This document shows positions 8,634-17,884 of a stretch of DNA of 64,000 nt, piece after piece. Each line of letters opens with the position of its first letter. Within the stretch, counting starts at the first letter, position 1. Made by a program: the position numbers and the translations under genes. The stretch is taken from positions 248,001 through 312,000 of the forward strand of contig NZ_MTSZ01000003.1 of the NCBI RefSeq assembly GCF_002118315.1, in the 5' to 3' direction. The DNA is from Kiloniella majae. GTDB taxonomy: Bacteria > Pseudomonadota > Alphaproteobacteria > Kiloniellales > Kiloniellaceae. The notes under the pieces were generated by a model. It did not search any database. It saw only the letters and a list, made by a program, of their open reading frames with translations, and was not told the DNA's origin.

Positions 8634-9669
8634 CTCCTTTCCTCATATCCATTCCACTCAGTTTGTCTTCTCGAGTATGAACAAAGGTGTTCTGGCGTTC
8701 AGAGATACTTCGGTAGAGTGTTAGAAGTGTTGATTCCGGCGATTTATCGGTTGTATGAAGAATATGATTCCACCCCCATTTCTTGACGAGGCGTGAGAGA
8801 TCTTTGTTATGGCCTCTGATGCGATCAATATAGAGATCACGTATGGATTCAACATCAGAATGTAGAAGTTCTCTGTCGCTGTTTGGTTGTTGAAACTTCA
8901 CTCTTCCGACATAGGGTAAATTCATTTCTGCAGGATCCAGGACCTGAACCAGCCAGACCCGAAGGTTTCTGTGGGCAAGATTTGCAAAGATTTGTTTTTG
9001 TTCGGAAAGGGGGGCGAGAAAGTCTGAAAAACAAACGAGTGCAGAATGTTGAGAAAAGCGATGCCCATGCGGTAGTTCACAGTCCGCAGGTTGGACTTCC
9101 TGGTCATTGTCTTCTGTTATTTGACCTTCCTGCTGCTGGTTTTCCAATTGTCGGGCAATGGTGTAGAGGTTTTTTCGAGAGTTCGAAGGAGAGCTCCCTG
9201 ATCCGGCTAGCGCTACTTTTTCGCCGCCACGAACCAAGAGCTGGGCCAGTGCGAGACTTAAGACGGATGCCCGATGTTTTTTGGTGACAAGGTTTTTGTC
9301 GGATGCCCAATTCATCCCGGGGCCATTGCTATTCCAGAGCCACAGGCTTTGGGCCGACTCCCATTCTTTTTGGCGAATGAATATACCAGAATTTTCAGAA
9401 TTGGGGTCAGATTTAGCCGAACGCCGCCAATCAATTTTTCGCGGAGAATCCCCCGGGCTATAGTGTCGATACTGCCAGAATTCGTCGCCTTGACCGACAT
9501 GCCGTCTTCCATGAGCTCCCTGAAAAACGGTTGCTGCAACACGCTCTGCTTCAATGAGAAGGGGAGGAAGTGTTGCCGAAAGCTTCTCTGAAGAAGTTTC
9601 CAAGTCAGAAGTTTTCAGGCCAGAAACTTTCAGGCCAGAAGTTTTGATAAATGATGTCCGTTTATTCAT
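8626..9669 (-). CDS. DUF58 domain-containing protein
   Basis: This 347-residue protein carries the DUF58 hallmark near residues 54-85 (GRRHVGQGDEFWQYRHY, then PRKIDWRRSAK), typical of the partner of MoxR ATPases. DUF58 proteins contain a vWA-like fold and are thought to receive or direct the AAA+ partner. The first 30 residues hold short repeats (SGLKV, SGLKT, SDLET) encoded by near-identical 15-bp units at about 9595-9645; these look like a low-complexity addition. It begins 9 bp after the moxR stop and overlaps the next gene by 8 bp. Confidence 0.88.
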   Translation of the reverse strand: MNKRTSFIKTSGLKVSGLKTSDLETSSEKLSATLPPLLIEAERVAATVFQGAHGRRHVGQGDEFWQYRHYSPGDSPRKIDWRRSAKSDPNSENSGIFIRQKEWESAQSLWLWNSNGPGMNWASDKNLVTKKHRASVLSLALAQLLVRGGEKVALAGSGSSPSNSRKNLYTIARQLENQQQEGQITEDNDQEVQPADCELPHGHRFSQHSALVCFSDFLAPLSEQKQIFANLAHRNLRVWLVQVLDPAEMNLPYVGRVKFQQPNSDRELLHSDVESIRDLYIDRIRGHNKDLSRLVKKWGWNHILHTTDKSPESTLLTLYRSISERQNTFVHTREDKLSGMDMRKGDA

Positions 9670-9678
9670 CTTAACCCT

Positions 9679-10692
9679 CTAGTTCAAGGGGGTGACGAGG
9701 CGTTTAATAATCTTTGGTATGGTGATGCCTTCGGCTCTTGCCGTGAAGTCCAGATGAATTCTGTGCCGTAATACCGGGGCGGCCAAGGCAACCACATCGT
9801 CCAGTGAAGGGCTTAATCTACCCTGGAGCAGACACCGTGCTTTACTTGCCATCAACAAGGCTTGACTGGCACGGGGGCCGGGGCCCCAGGCAACAAATTG
9901 CTTTACGAATTCATCGTCAGTTTCTTCAGGGCGACCACTTCGAACCAGTGAGAGTATGCCCTCTAGTACATCTTCACCGACTGGAATTTCTCTGACCAGC
10001 TTTTGTGCCGCCAGAAGTTCCCGTGCGGTTAAAATTCCCTCAGCTTCGGGTTCGTTTGTTCCGGTTGTGGCGAGAAGCATTTGTTTTTCAGCTTCTCTGT
10101 CGGGATATCCGACATAAATCTCTAAAAGAAATCTATCAAGCTGAGCCTCTGGGAGCGGGTAGGTGCCTTCTTGTTCAAGAGGATTCTGCGTTGCTAAAAC
10201 GTGAAAGGGTTCTGGTAGTTTGTGGCTCTGCCCCGCAACGGTGACAGTATGTTCCTGCATTGCCTGCAACAGAGCAGACTGTGTTCTGGGGCTTGCACGA
10301 TTGATTTCATCGGCCATCAAAAGTTGAGAAAAAACAGGCCCTTGAATAAAGCGGAAAGATCGTCGACCATCGTCGTCTTCTTCCAAAACCTCTGCACCGA
10401 TAATATCTGATGGCATCAAGTCCGGGGTACATTGGATACGTTTTTCCTGTAGGCCAAACACAATGCCCAGATTTTCCACCAGGCGGGTTTTTGCCAAACC
10501 GGGGGCACCAACCAAGAGGCCGTGCCCACCAGCCAGTAGTGTGATTAGGACCTGTTCAATCACGTCTTCTTGTCCGAAGACGACTTTTCCCAGATTGTTG
10601 TTAAGTTGTGCAAGGCGGGTGCAGAGTTGATCTGCCTGTAAGGTTAGGTCTTCGGATAATGTAGTACTCGGATTTCTATCCGTAGTGTCCAT
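9679..10692 (-). CDS. moxR: MoxR family AAA+ ATPase
   Basis: The 337-residue ATPase has a MoxR-type Walker A at residues 62-69 (GAPGLAKT), Walker B LLMADE at 124-129, and sensor-1 ATQN at 167-170. The AAA_3 core and lid follow, with the VRSGRPEE and PVLRHRIHLDF segments. MoxR proteins are ATP-driven chaperone-like machines that help insert cofactors or assemble envelope complexes with vWA partners. Here it is the first gene of a four-gene operon with DUF58, BatA/DUF4159 and a vWA-like protein. The specific client is unknown. Confidence 0.93.
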   Translation of the reverse strand: MDTTDRNPSTTLSEDLTLQADQLCTRLAQLNNNLGKVVFGQEDVIEQVLITLLAGGHGLLVGAPGLAKTRLVENLGIVFGLQEKRIQCTPDLMPSDIIGAEVLEEDDDGRRSFRFIQGPVFSQLLMADEINRASPRTQSALLQAMQEHTVTVAGQSHKLPEPFHVLATQNPLEQEGTYPLPEAQLDRFLLEIYVGYPDREAEKQMLLATTGTNEPEAEGILTARELLAAQKLVREIPVGEDVLEGILSLVRSGRPEETDDEFVKQFVAWGPGPRASQALLMASKARCLLQGRLSPSLDDVVALAAPVLRHRIHLDFTARAEGITIPKIIKRLVTPLN

Positions 10693-10867
10693 TTTGCTTC
10701 CTCTTTTTGACGTAACTTTTAATGTTTCTGTCTAAGTAGTTGGCTTATGTCTTTGACCGTTTTTATCGTACGTAACTGTTTTCTTTTGCCTGTAACGGGG
10801 TCCTGTAACATGACCTCTAACTGGGGCCGTTGTTTAGATATATCCTGTGGTAGTATACATCAGTTCT

Positions 10868-10898
10868 TTGACATGTTGGTTAACACATTGGTTATAAT
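10868..10898 (+). promoter_or_regulatory. Sigma70-type promoter for DUF1285-nudix-cca operon
   Basis: A consensus -35 TTGACA (10868-10873) and a perfect -10 TATAAT (10893-10898) are separated by 19 nt, slightly long. The site lies 76 bp upstream of the DUF1285 start and points rightwards. The spacer contains the small inverted repeat TGTT/AACA. Confidence 0.5.
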
Positions 10899-10973
10899 GA
10901 ACATAAAACGTGCGTTTGCATAGCGATATCCGATCAATCAACAGTGATCACATGCTAATAGGGCCATAAAAAG

Positions 10974-11501
10974 ATGACAGATTGTCAGGACACATCAAAA
11001 AAAGATGATTTAGCAGAAGCGGCTCGTAAACTGCCGATAACGAGCGATGTTGATATGCGCATTGATCGTCATGGTACCTGGTATCACGAGGGGCGTGAAA
11101 TTGAACGAAAAGCGCTGGCACGATTGTTTTCAACAGTGCTTCAACGTGACGATGCTGGCGATTATTGGTTGGTCACGCCTGTAGAAAGGGCACAAATTGT
11201 TGTCGAGGACGTTCCTTTTACAGTTGTGGAGTTAAAAAACACGGGGCAGGGGCAAGAACAGGTTCTTTCCTTTCGCAATAATATGGATCAATGGACTGAT
11301 CTTGATAAGGATCATCCGATTCGAATTGATTTTAAAGATGAAAGTGATGAACCCTTACCCTATATATTGGTGAGGCAAGGTCTTGAGGCTCGTATTGTGC
11401 GGTCTGTTTATTATCAACTGATGGATTTGGCCGAAGTAAAAGATGACAAGGCCGGGGTATGGAGTTCCGGAATTTTTCATGTGTTGGGTGATCTTGAGTA
11501 A
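10974..11501 (+). CDS. DUF1285 domain-containing protein
   Basis: The 175-residue protein matches the DUF1285 family: an N-terminal PITSDVDMRIDRHGTWYHEG stretch, the IERKALARLFSTVLQRD core, then DYWLVTPVERAQI, and PLPYILVRQGLEARI near the C-terminus. Structures of the family show two small beta domains, but no function is known. The gene is divergent from moxR and heads a run with CoA pyrophosphatase, DUF6111 and cca, an arrangement conserved in many alphaproteobacteria. Confidence 0.88.
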   Translation: MTDCQDTSKKDDLAEAARKLPITSDVDMRIDRHGTWYHEGREIERKALARLFSTVLQRDDAGDYWLVTPVERAQIVVEDVPFTVVELKNTGQGQEQVLSFRNNMDQWTDLDKDHPIRIDFKDESDEPLPYILVRQGLEARIVRSVYYQLMDLAEVKDDKAGVWSSGIFHVLGDLE

Positions 11502-11550
11502 TCGGGTGCAAACTAAGCGAAATTTATAGGAAAAGGGGTGTTATAAAAGC

Positions 11551-12219
11551 GTGGGGTTTAATTGGACATCTCAAAGGTTAACGCAGGTTTTTGCGCAACA
11601 AAAAACGGAACTATCTGAGCAAGATACTCTGCGCGGTGATCACGATTTGAATCCGGGTTTTTTTGATCCGACACGTAATAAAACGCCTGCGGCTGTTGTT
11701 GTTCCCCTTGTTGAGCGAGAGCATGGCTTCACAGTTCTTTTAACCAAGCGAACAGATCATCTTCATGATCATGCGGGCCAGGTTAGTTTCCCCGGTGGGC
11801 GTGTTGACCCAACGGACAGAAATCATTGTGATACTGCCTTACGAGAATTGGAAGAAGAAGTTGGTCTTCCCCGAAAACATGTCAGCATTATTGGCGAACT
11901 GGATACCTATGTAACTCGCACAGGATTTGTGATTACGCCTGTTGTTGGGCTAATAAAACCACCTTTTCCTGTCGAACCTGACAGCTTTGAAGTCGCCGAA
12001 GTTTTCGAAGTCCCTTTGAACTTCTTTTTAAAACCGGGCAGTCGTCAGCGACACTTTCGGGAGTTTGAAGGGTATCGACGATATTATTATGCCTTTCCTT
12101 TTAATGATTATTTTATCTGGGGTGCAACAGCGGGCATGCTGGTTAATCTGTGCGAAGTTTTAAGCCTGAACCGAGATAATAATATCTCTGATAACGATGT
12201 AACTTGTAATGGGGAATAA
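11551..12219 (+). CDS. CoA pyrophosphatase (NUDIX hydrolase)
   Basis: The 222-residue protein has a CoA-pyrophosphatase NUDIX domain. The UPF0035-type lead-in LLTKRTDHLHDHAGQVSF runs straight into the NUDIX box that starts at PGGRVDPTD and ends RELEEEVGL. Homologues split CoA or its derivatives into 3',5'-ADP and 4'-phosphopantetheine. The start is a GTG; a weak AGGAAAAGGG ribosome site lies somewhat far upstream. An aromatic-rich C-terminal part (YRRYYYAFPFNDYFIWG) is also family-typical. It is followed after 6 bp by the DUF6111 gene. Confidence 0.88.
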   Translation: MGFNWTSQRLTQVFAQQKTELSEQDTLRGDHDLNPGFFDPTRNKTPAAVVVPLVEREHGFTVLLTKRTDHLHDHAGQVSFPGGRVDPTDRNHCDTALRELEEEVGLPRKHVSIIGELDTYVTRTGFVITPVVGLIKPPFPVEPDSFEVAEVFEVPLNFFLKPGSRQRHFREFEGYRRYYYAFPFNDYFIWGATAGMLVNLCEVLSLNRDNNISDNDVTCNGE

Positions 12220-12225
12220 CAACGG

Positions 12226-12519
12226 ATGCTGACCAGATTACTTCTAATTCTTCTGCCAATTTTGTTGCCGTTTGCTCTCTATTTTGCCTATTACCTTGTT
12301 ACCCGAAGATCTCGTTCTGAAGCCGATGGGGAAATGCGCGAAGAAGATTTACCCTGGGTCGAACGAGGACCTTGGGCTTGGTTGTTTTTAAGTGGCGTTG
12401 TCATGGCCGGAATTGCGATGGGAGTCTATTTTTCAAACTCTGGTCCTGCGCCGGGGGATAGTCTTGTGTCCCCGAGTTACCAACCAAAAGTTCTGGAAAA
12501 TACTGACACTGATTCATGA
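12226..12519 (+). CDS. DUF6111 family small membrane protein
   Basis: This 97-residue protein has an N-terminal membrane helix (about residues 3-22), an acidic and basic linker (RRSRSEADGEMREEDLPW), and a second helix (about residues 46-66). The PWVERGPWAWLFLSG segment is typical of the alphaproteobacterial DUF6111 family, which sits between CoA pyrophosphatase and cca. Its stop overlaps the cca start as ATGA, so translation is coupled. No function is known. Confidence 0.75.
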   Translation: MLTRLLLILLPILLPFALYFAYYLVTRRSRSEADGEMREEDLPWVERGPWAWLFLSGVVMAGIAMGVYFSNSGPAPGDSLVSPSYQPKVLENTDTDS

Positions 12520-13736
12520 CGACGACTTATCGGTTAGAAAGCCAGCCATGGATGTTGGCAGAGGAAACTCAGCGTGTAATTGAGGCCCTGTCGCCTCAAG
12601 GGCAAGATGTTCGGTTTGTCGGTGGATGTGTGCGCGATGCAATGCTTGGGCGTGAAATCAAGGATATTGATATCGCGACGCCGGATCACCCCGAAACTGT
12701 TATTAAGTTGCTAGAAGCCGGTAAGATCAAAGCTATACCAACCGGGTTGGATCATGGAACGATAACAGCCGTATGCAATCATCAGGTTTTTGAAATCACA
12801 ACATTGCGGTTGGACGTGGAAACCGATGGTCGCCATGCAACGGTGACCTATACAGATAATTGGGAAGAAGATGCTGCCCGACGGGATTTGACGATGAATG
12901 CGCTGTCCTGTCGTCTTGATGGGACTGTGTTTGACCCCTTTGGCGGCGTTGAGGATCTCAGGGAACATCGCGTCCGCTTTGTTGGCGATGCGGAAACACG
13001 TATCGAAGAGGATGCTCTTCGACTATTACGGTTCTTCCGGTTTCAGGCTTGGTATGGCACTGACGTTTTTGATCAGGAGGGAGTATCCGCAGCCAAAGCA
13101 AAAACCCATATGTTGAAAGGCTTGTCTGCAGAACGTATTCATAGCGAATTGATGAAACTTCTGTCGGCCCCGAACCCGTTGCCCGTCTTGAGGACTATGC
13201 AGGAAAATCAGATTTTTTCTTCCTTCCTGCCCGAAGTTCGTTCAGTTGACTGTTTGGCCGCGTTTATATCGCTGGAAGGACGAAGGGATCCTCTTGTCCG
13301 TTTGATTGCTTTGCTTGAGGGTGGGAAAGCCAACGAAAAAGTCACCATTCCTGATCGGTTACGCTTTTCAACGGCCGAAAAACAGCATTTTCTCTCTTTG
13401 ATAAAGCCAGAGTATGAAATTGATTCTTCAACGGAAGAAATGCTGTTTAAAGAAGCGCTCTATCGTATTGGCGCTGGTTTGGTTTCCGATCTCCTTCGGC
13501 TACAAATGGCAAGGGATGGAGTTAATTTTAGTGATGAAAATGCCTGCTCACGTGCAAAGACTATAGAAGAGTGGCGTCCTGTGTTCTTCCCGCTCCAAGG
13601 ACGGGACCTTATTCAATCCGGTGTCGAGCCAGGACCTAAAATGGGACGGCTTCTCAAGGCAACAGAAAACTGGTGGATTGAGCAGTCGTTTAAACCTGAT
13701 CAGGAACAATGCTTGGATTATGCCTTGAAGATTTAG
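12516..13736 (+). CDS. cca: CCA tRNA nucleotidyltransferase
   Basis: The 406-residue enzyme adds or repairs the 3' CCA end of tRNAs. The class II nucleotidyltransferase head is visible: FVGGCVRDAMLG near residues 34-45, then KDIDIAT with the catalytic DxD at residues 50-52, then RRDLTMNAL and EEDALRLLRFFRF for ATP/CTP selection and the neck domain. Length and layout fit bacterial CCA enzymes. It is the last gene of its operon, convergent with a GNAT gene 6 bp downstream. Confidence 0.93.
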   Translation: MTTTYRLESQPWMLAEETQRVIEALSPQGQDVRFVGGCVRDAMLGREIKDIDIATPDHPETVIKLLEAGKIKAIPTGLDHGTITAVCNHQVFEITTLRLDVETDGRHATVTYTDNWEEDAARRDLTMNALSCRLDGTVFDPFGGVEDLREHRVRFVGDAETRIEEDALRLLRFFRFQAWYGTDVFDQEGVSAAKAKTHMLKGLSAERIHSELMKLLSAPNPLPVLRTMQENQIFSSFLPEVRSVDCLAAFISLEGRRDPLVRLIALLEGGKANEKVTIPDRLRFSTAEKQHFLSLIKPEYEIDSSTEEMLFKEALYRIGAGLVSDLLRLQMARDGVNFSDENACSRAKTIEEWRPVFFPLQGRDLIQSGVEPGPKMGRLLKATENWWIEQSFKPDQEQCLDYALKI

Positions 13737-13742
13737 GCGCTG

Positions 13743-14279
13743 TTATTTGCTGGTCTTTCTGGAAACATAATACTTCGTTTCGGGGAGATCTTCAGACACC
13801 TTGATCATTTTTTCAAACACGAGGCCAATTTTCTCAAGAAGTTTGGCGGACCCAACATTATCGGGATTCACGATACCGACGATTTTATTGAGTCCGAGCT
13901 GATTGTGGCCGTATTTGAGAACGGCGTCTGCGGCCTCGGCAGCGTATCCTTTTGAACAATATTCTGGCAGTAAGGCGTACCCAATATCGGGATCGTCCAG
14001 CCCGTCGCGCTTAACCAGTCCACACATGCCAATCGAAGCTTTGCCTTCTTTCACTATAACAGCGTATAGGCCAAAACCGTTTTTACGATAGCTGCTGACA
14101 GGGCCAGAGTTAATATATTCACAGGCCTGATCAAGTGTTCTGACTTCTTTGTCGACGATGTTTTTAATGAAGGCAGGATCATTCAAAAGACGTAAAATAA
14201 ACGGGGCGTCGGCCTCGCCAAGTTCCCTGATGATCAGGCGATCCGTTTCCAATATAATCTTTTGCTGTGCCGCGGGCAT
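13743..14279 (-). CDS. GNAT family N-acetyltransferase (RimJ/RimL type)
   Basis: The 178-residue protein has the RimJ/RimL-type start LETDRLIIRELGEADAPFILRLLNDPAF and a GNAT core: IGYALLPEYCSKGYAAEAADAV contains the acetyl-CoA loop, and KIVGIVNPDNVGSAKLLEKIG is motif B with the conserved Asn. Substrates in this group are ribosomal proteins, peptides or small amines; none can be inferred here. It stands alone between cca and hemF. Confidence 0.87.
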   Translation of the reverse strand: MPAAQQKIILETDRLIIRELGEADAPFILRLLNDPAFIKNIVDKEVRTLDQACEYINSGPVSSYRKNGFGLYAVIVKEGKASIGMCGLVKRDGLDDPDIGYALLPEYCSKGYAAEAADAVLKYGHNQLGLNKIVGIVNPDNVGSAKLLEKIGLVFEKMIKVSEDLPETKYYVSRKTSK

Positions 14280-14344
14280 AATACAGGTCCTTGGATGGTT
14301 TTATCTATCTATCGGATTGTCTTTCTGTCGTCCATCTGGCGGGG

Positions 14345-15244
14345 TTAGGGCCAGGCTGCTTCCGGCGGCATGGACATAAGGATTGCTTCGACATTTCCCC
14401 CAGTCTTGAGGCCGAACATAGTGCCGCGATCATAGAGCAGGTTGAATTCTGCATAGCGTCCGCGGCGGAAAAGCTGATGTTTCCGTTGCTCGTCGTTCCA
14501 GTCTTTGTGCATGTGGCGGCGCACGATCTGGGGGTAGATATCCAAAAACGCTCTGCCGACATCCTGAGTGAAGGCGAAATCGGCGTTCCAGTTACCAGTA
14601 TTCAGGTAATCATAAAAAATACCGCCGACACCGCGGGCTTCGTTGCGGTGGGGAATATAGAAATATTCATCACACCATTCCTTGAAGACTGGGAAGAAGC
14701 CCGGATTGTGTTTGTCACAGGCATCTTTGTAGGCCCGATGGAAATCATGGGTGTCCTGGTCAACAGGATACATGGGATTCAAATCGCCACCGCCGCCAAA
14801 CCAACTGGTTGTCGTAACAATATGGCGCGTATTCATGTGCACTGCGGGTACAAGTGGGGAATGCATGTGGGCAACGAGGGATATACCGCTGGCCCAGAAA
14901 CGAGGATCTTTGTCTGCGCCGGGAATGCGTTTGGAGAACTCTTCACTGAATTCGCCCATGACGGTGGATATATTAACGCCTACCTTTTCGAATACACGCC
15001 CTCGCATGATGGACATTTCACCACCACCTCCGCCGTCACGATCCCACTGTTTTCGCTCAAAGCGACCTGCAGCAGGTTCGCTTAGTTTTGCCAGTACAGT
15101 ACCGGAAAGTTCATCTTCCAGCCGCTCAAATTCGGCACATATGCTGTCCCGGAGTTGTCTGAACCAGCGTTGTGCCTGTTCTTTATGGTCGTCTGGGGCG
15201 CCGTGATTTGGAAAAGGGCTTGTCGGATCTTGCCGCTGGTACAT
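14345..15244 (-). CDS. hemF: Oxygen-dependent coproporphyrinogen III oxidase
   Basis: The 299-residue protein matches HemF in length and in conserved blocks: [70 protein letters not shown] and [14 protein letters not shown]. It decarboxylates coproporphyrinogen III to protoporphyrinogen IX using O2, so it implies aerobic haem synthesis. It reads away from petABC, with trmL 48 bp upstream on the same strand and possibly the same transcript. Confidence 0.95.
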   Translation of the reverse strand: MYQRQDPTSPFPNHGAPDDHKEQAQRWFRQLRDSICAEFERLEDELSGTVLAKLSEPAAGRFERKQWDRDGGGGGEMSIMRGRVFEKVGVNISTVMGEFSEEFSKRIPGADKDPRFWASGISLVAHMHSPLVPAVHMNTRHIVTTTSWFGGGGDLNPMYPVDQDTHDFHRAYKDACDKHNPGFFPVFKEWCDEYFYIPHRNEARGVGGIFYDYLNTGNWNADFAFTQDVGRAFLDIYPQIVRRHMHKDWNDEQRKHQLFRRGRYAEFNLLYDRGTMFGLKTGGNVEAILMSMPPEAAWP

Positions 15245-15292
15245 CTGTTACTCGTGAGGTTACGGTGTTCTAGGGTGGGGTAATATACAACG

Positions 15293-15769
15293 TTATACGG
15301 TGCTTGGGACAGGAAATCCACCTGTCTGTCGCAGTGCCTCGCCAAGAACCATAGCGGCAGATACCGCAATGTTCAGCGAACGAACACCAGTTGCCATTGG
15401 GATAAGTACGGAATGATCGACAGCCTGATGAACATCGTGGGGGACACCGGCTGATTCTCTGCCAACCATAAGTATGTCGTTGGGTTCAAAGCTAAAATCT
15501 ATATAGGTTTCGGTGGCTTTGGTTGAAAGCAGAATTAGGCGTTTTGGTCGAGCGCTTTCCAGCCGATTGTTGTTAAAAGTATCCCATGACGTGTGGCGAA
15601 CAAGCTCTGTTTGATCCAGATAATCCATGCCTGATCGTTTCATGCGTTTGTCGTTAAGAACAAAACCACAGGGTTCAATAATGTCGACTGCAACATCAAG
15701 ACAGGCAGCCATTCGAAGTATTGTTCCTGTGTTTTGCGGTATATCCGGTTGGTAAAGAGCAAGACGCAT
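15293..15769 (-). CDS. trmL: tRNA (cytidine(34)-2'-O)-methyltransferase
   Basis: This small SPOUT methyltransferase (about 158 residues) begins RLALYQPDIPQNTGTILRMAACL and carries the knot-forming motifs NDILMVGRESAGVP and PMATGVRSLNIAVSAAMVLGEALRQ. It methylates the ribose of the wobble base in tRNA-Leu isoacceptors. I place the start at 15769, with GAGA upstream; an ATG at 15778 would add three residues. It is divergent from petABC and upstream of hemF. Confidence 0.9.
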   Translation of the reverse strand: MRLALYQPDIPQNTGTILRMAACLDVAVDIIEPCGFVLNDKRMKRSGMDYLDQTELVRHTSWDTFNNNRLESARPKRLILLSTKATETYIDFSFEPNDILMVGRESAGVPHDVHQAVDHSVLIPMATGVRSLNIAVSAAMVLGEALRQTGGFPVPSTV

Positions 15770-16091
15770 GCTGTTCATCTCTAAAATGAGGTAATAATTT
15801 AGCCACCAATGTGGCTCATAAATACGGAAGTGACGGAAAAAACGTTATTTTCCTGTCCGACTCACACTTAGAGTCTTTGCCTTTCTATGACAAATCCTTT
15901 ATATCCCTGTCACTAAATATAGGACTAGTCCTAAGTGCGACAGGATGTCACATCCGTTCTTGCATCCAGCGATGCTTAGATGGGGACGCAATTAGGGTTA
16001 GGCAAGGGCAATGGCCCAAAAATCCTGTATCGTATCGCAGCTCTTTGTTCTAGAGTTGTACGCTTGAGAGATGAAAATAGGGATTACACAA
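15770..16091. promoter_or_regulatory. Divergent trmL/petABC control region with nested inverted repeats
   Basis: This gap of about 320 bp holds no gene. A promoter facing petA is plausible: -35 TTGCCT at 15877-15882, a 17-nt spacer, and TATATC at 15900-15905. Just downstream are a 14-bp palindrome TAGGACTAGTCCTA (15920-15933), flanking arms CCTGTCACT (15906-15914) and AGT..GACAGG (15934-15944), and GGATGT/ACATCC (15943-15955). These could form an operator or a 5'-UTR stem-loop for the bc1 operon. Confidence 0.4.
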
Positions 16092-16646
16092 ATGGCAGAC
16101 GGCGCGAATCCTGAAAATTCCGCCCAAGGGTCCGGTGAGACCCGGCGTGAATTTCTGTACCTGACGGCCGGGGCTATGACCGTTGTCGGGGCTGCTGGTG
16201 CAATATGGCCGATGATCGATTCTATGAATCCTTCGGCTGATGTTCTGGCTCTATCTTCTACCGAGGTAGATTTGTCACCGATCGAAGAAGGTCAGTCCGT
16301 GACTATTACTTGGCGCGGTAAACCTGTGTTTATCAGACGTCGTGGAGCTGAAGAGATCGCTATTGCAGAGGAAACTCCGCTGGCTGATCTTCCTGATCCT
16401 CAAACTGATGATGATCGTGTTGAAAAACCTGAGTGGCTCATCCTTGTTGGTGTTTGTACACACCTTGGATGTGTTCCATTGGGTCAGAAGACTGGTGAAT
16501 CACGGGGTGATTATGGCGGATGGTTCTGTCCTTGCCATGGTTCGCACTATGATACATCCGGACGTATTCGTAAGGGACCGGCTCCGAAAAACCTGGAAGT
16601 GCCACCTTATGTCTTCTTGACTGACAACTCTATCAAGATCGGCTAG
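16092..16646 (+). CDS. petA: Ubiquinol-cytochrome c reductase iron-sulfur (Rieske) subunit
   Basis: The 184-residue Rieske protein carries both cluster motifs: C122-T-H124-L-G-C127 and C146-P-C148-H149-G-S. These hold the 2Fe-2S centre (two Cys, two His) and the stabilising disulfide. The N-terminus has a twin-arginine pair (TRREFLYL, residues 17-24) before the single membrane anchor, as expected for Tat-exported Rieske proteins. I choose ATG 16092 because an AGGG ribosome site lies 9 nt upstream; the ATG at 16071 lacks one. It is the first gene of petABC and takes electrons from ubiquinol to cytochrome c1. Confidence 0.95.
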   Translation: MADGANPENSAQGSGETRREFLYLTAGAMTVVGAAGAIWPMIDSMNPSADVLALSSTEVDLSPIEEGQSVTITWRGKPVFIRRRGAEEIAIAEETPLADLPDPQTDDDRVEKPEWLILVGVCTHLGCVPLGQKTGESRGDYGGWFCPCHGSHYDTSGRIRKGPAPKNLEVPPYVFLTDNSIKIG

Positions 16647-16658
16647 GGGGAACAGGTC

Positions 16659-17870
16659 ATGAGTTTTAAAACGAATAATAAAGTCGTCCAGTGGGTTGAG
16701 GATCGTCTGCCTCTAATCTCTATGGGACACCACACCCTTTACGAATATCCAATGCCAAAGAACCTGAACTATCTTTGGAACTTTGGATCGCTTGCCGGAT
16801 TTGCTCTGGTAACAATGATCGTAACGGGCATCATTCTTGCGATGCAATATACGCCACATGTTGATATGGCTTTCAATTCAGTTGAACGTATCATGCGTGA
16901 TGTGAATAACGGATGGTTGATCCGTTATATCCACATGAACATGGCATCATTCTTCTTCATTGCTGTTTACATCCACATTATGCGTGGGCTGTACTACGGA
17001 TCTTACAAAGCACCACGTGAGCTTCTTTGGCAGCTGGGTGTTGTTATCTTCCTGTTGATGATGGCAACTGCGTTTATGGGATACGTTCTTCCATGGGGCC
17101 AAATGAGCTTCTGGGGTGCAACGGTTATTACGAACCTTTTCTCAGCCATTCCGGTGGTTGGTGAGAGCATTGTTACCTGGCTTTGGGGTGGTTTCTCTGT
17201 TGATAACCCAACACTGAATCGTTTCTTTGCGCTGCACTATCTACTGCCATTCATTATCGTTGCTGTTGTTGTTCTTCACATTGTGGCTCTCCACACTGTG
17301 ACATCGAACAACCCGCTTGGTATCGATATGAAAGGTCCTCAGGACAGCCTGACATTCCAGCCTTATTACACCATTAAGGATCTGTTTGGTCTTGGTGTTT
17401 TCTTGATACTGTTTGCCGGGTTCTTATTCTGGGCACCAAACTATATGGGGCACCCAGATAACTACATTCCTGCGAACCCGCTATCGACACCTGCACATAT
17501 TGTTCCTGAATGGTACTTCCTGCCTTTCTATGCAATTTTGCGTGCGGTTCCAGACAAGCTTGGTGGCGTTCTTGCCATGTTCGGGGCTATTGCCGTTCTG
17601 TTTGTTCTGCCGTGGCTGGATCGTTCAAAAATTCGCAGCTGTAAGTTCCGTCCTGTTGCTCGGGTCTTCTTCTGGATCTTCCTTCTTAACGGCCTTTTCC
17701 TTGGGTATCTTGGCGGTAAGCCAGCCGAAGGTTGGTACGTTGTTGCAAGTCAGATCGCGACTGCATACTACTTCTTCCACTTCTTGATATTGCTTCCTGT
17801 TATTCTGCCGATGATTGAACGTCCGCGTGAATTACCAAGCTCTATCCATGAAGCTGTATTGAAATCTTGA
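16659..17870 (+). CDS. petB: Cytochrome b subunit of the bc1 complex
   Basis: The 403-residue protein shows the full bacterial cytochrome b layout of eight membrane helices. The first helix pair carries the haem-ligand His residues ([30 protein letters not shown]). The Qo-site motifs [19 protein letters not shown] and [13 protein letters not shown] are present. It oxidises ubiquinol at Qo and reduces quinone at Qi. It begins 12 bp after petA with a GGGGAACAGGTC ribosome region, and ends 14 bp before petC. Confidence 0.97.
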   Translation: MSFKTNNKVVQWVEDRLPLISMGHHTLYEYPMPKNLNYLWNFGSLAGFALVTMIVTGIILAMQYTPHVDMAFNSVERIMRDVNNGWLIRYIHMNMASFFFIAVYIHIMRGLYYGSYKAPRELLWQLGVVIFLLMMATAFMGYVLPWGQMSFWGATVITNLFSAIPVVGESIVTWLWGGFSVDNPTLNRFFALHYLLPFIIVAVVVLHIVALHTVTSNNPLGIDMKGPQDSLTFQPYYTIKDLFGLGVFLILFAGFLFWAPNYMGHPDNYIPANPLSTPAHIVPEWYFLPFYAILRAVPDKLGGVLAMFGAIAVLFVLPWLDRSKIRSCKFRPVARVFFWIFLLNGLFLGYLGGKPAEGWYVVASQIATAYYFFHFLILLPVILPMIERPRELPSSIHEAVLKS

Positions 17871-17884
17871 GAGAGGAACGACTA

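Noticed and set aside
14291-15085. A 264-residue rightward open frame
   Set aside because: It is antisense to the clearly identified hemF.
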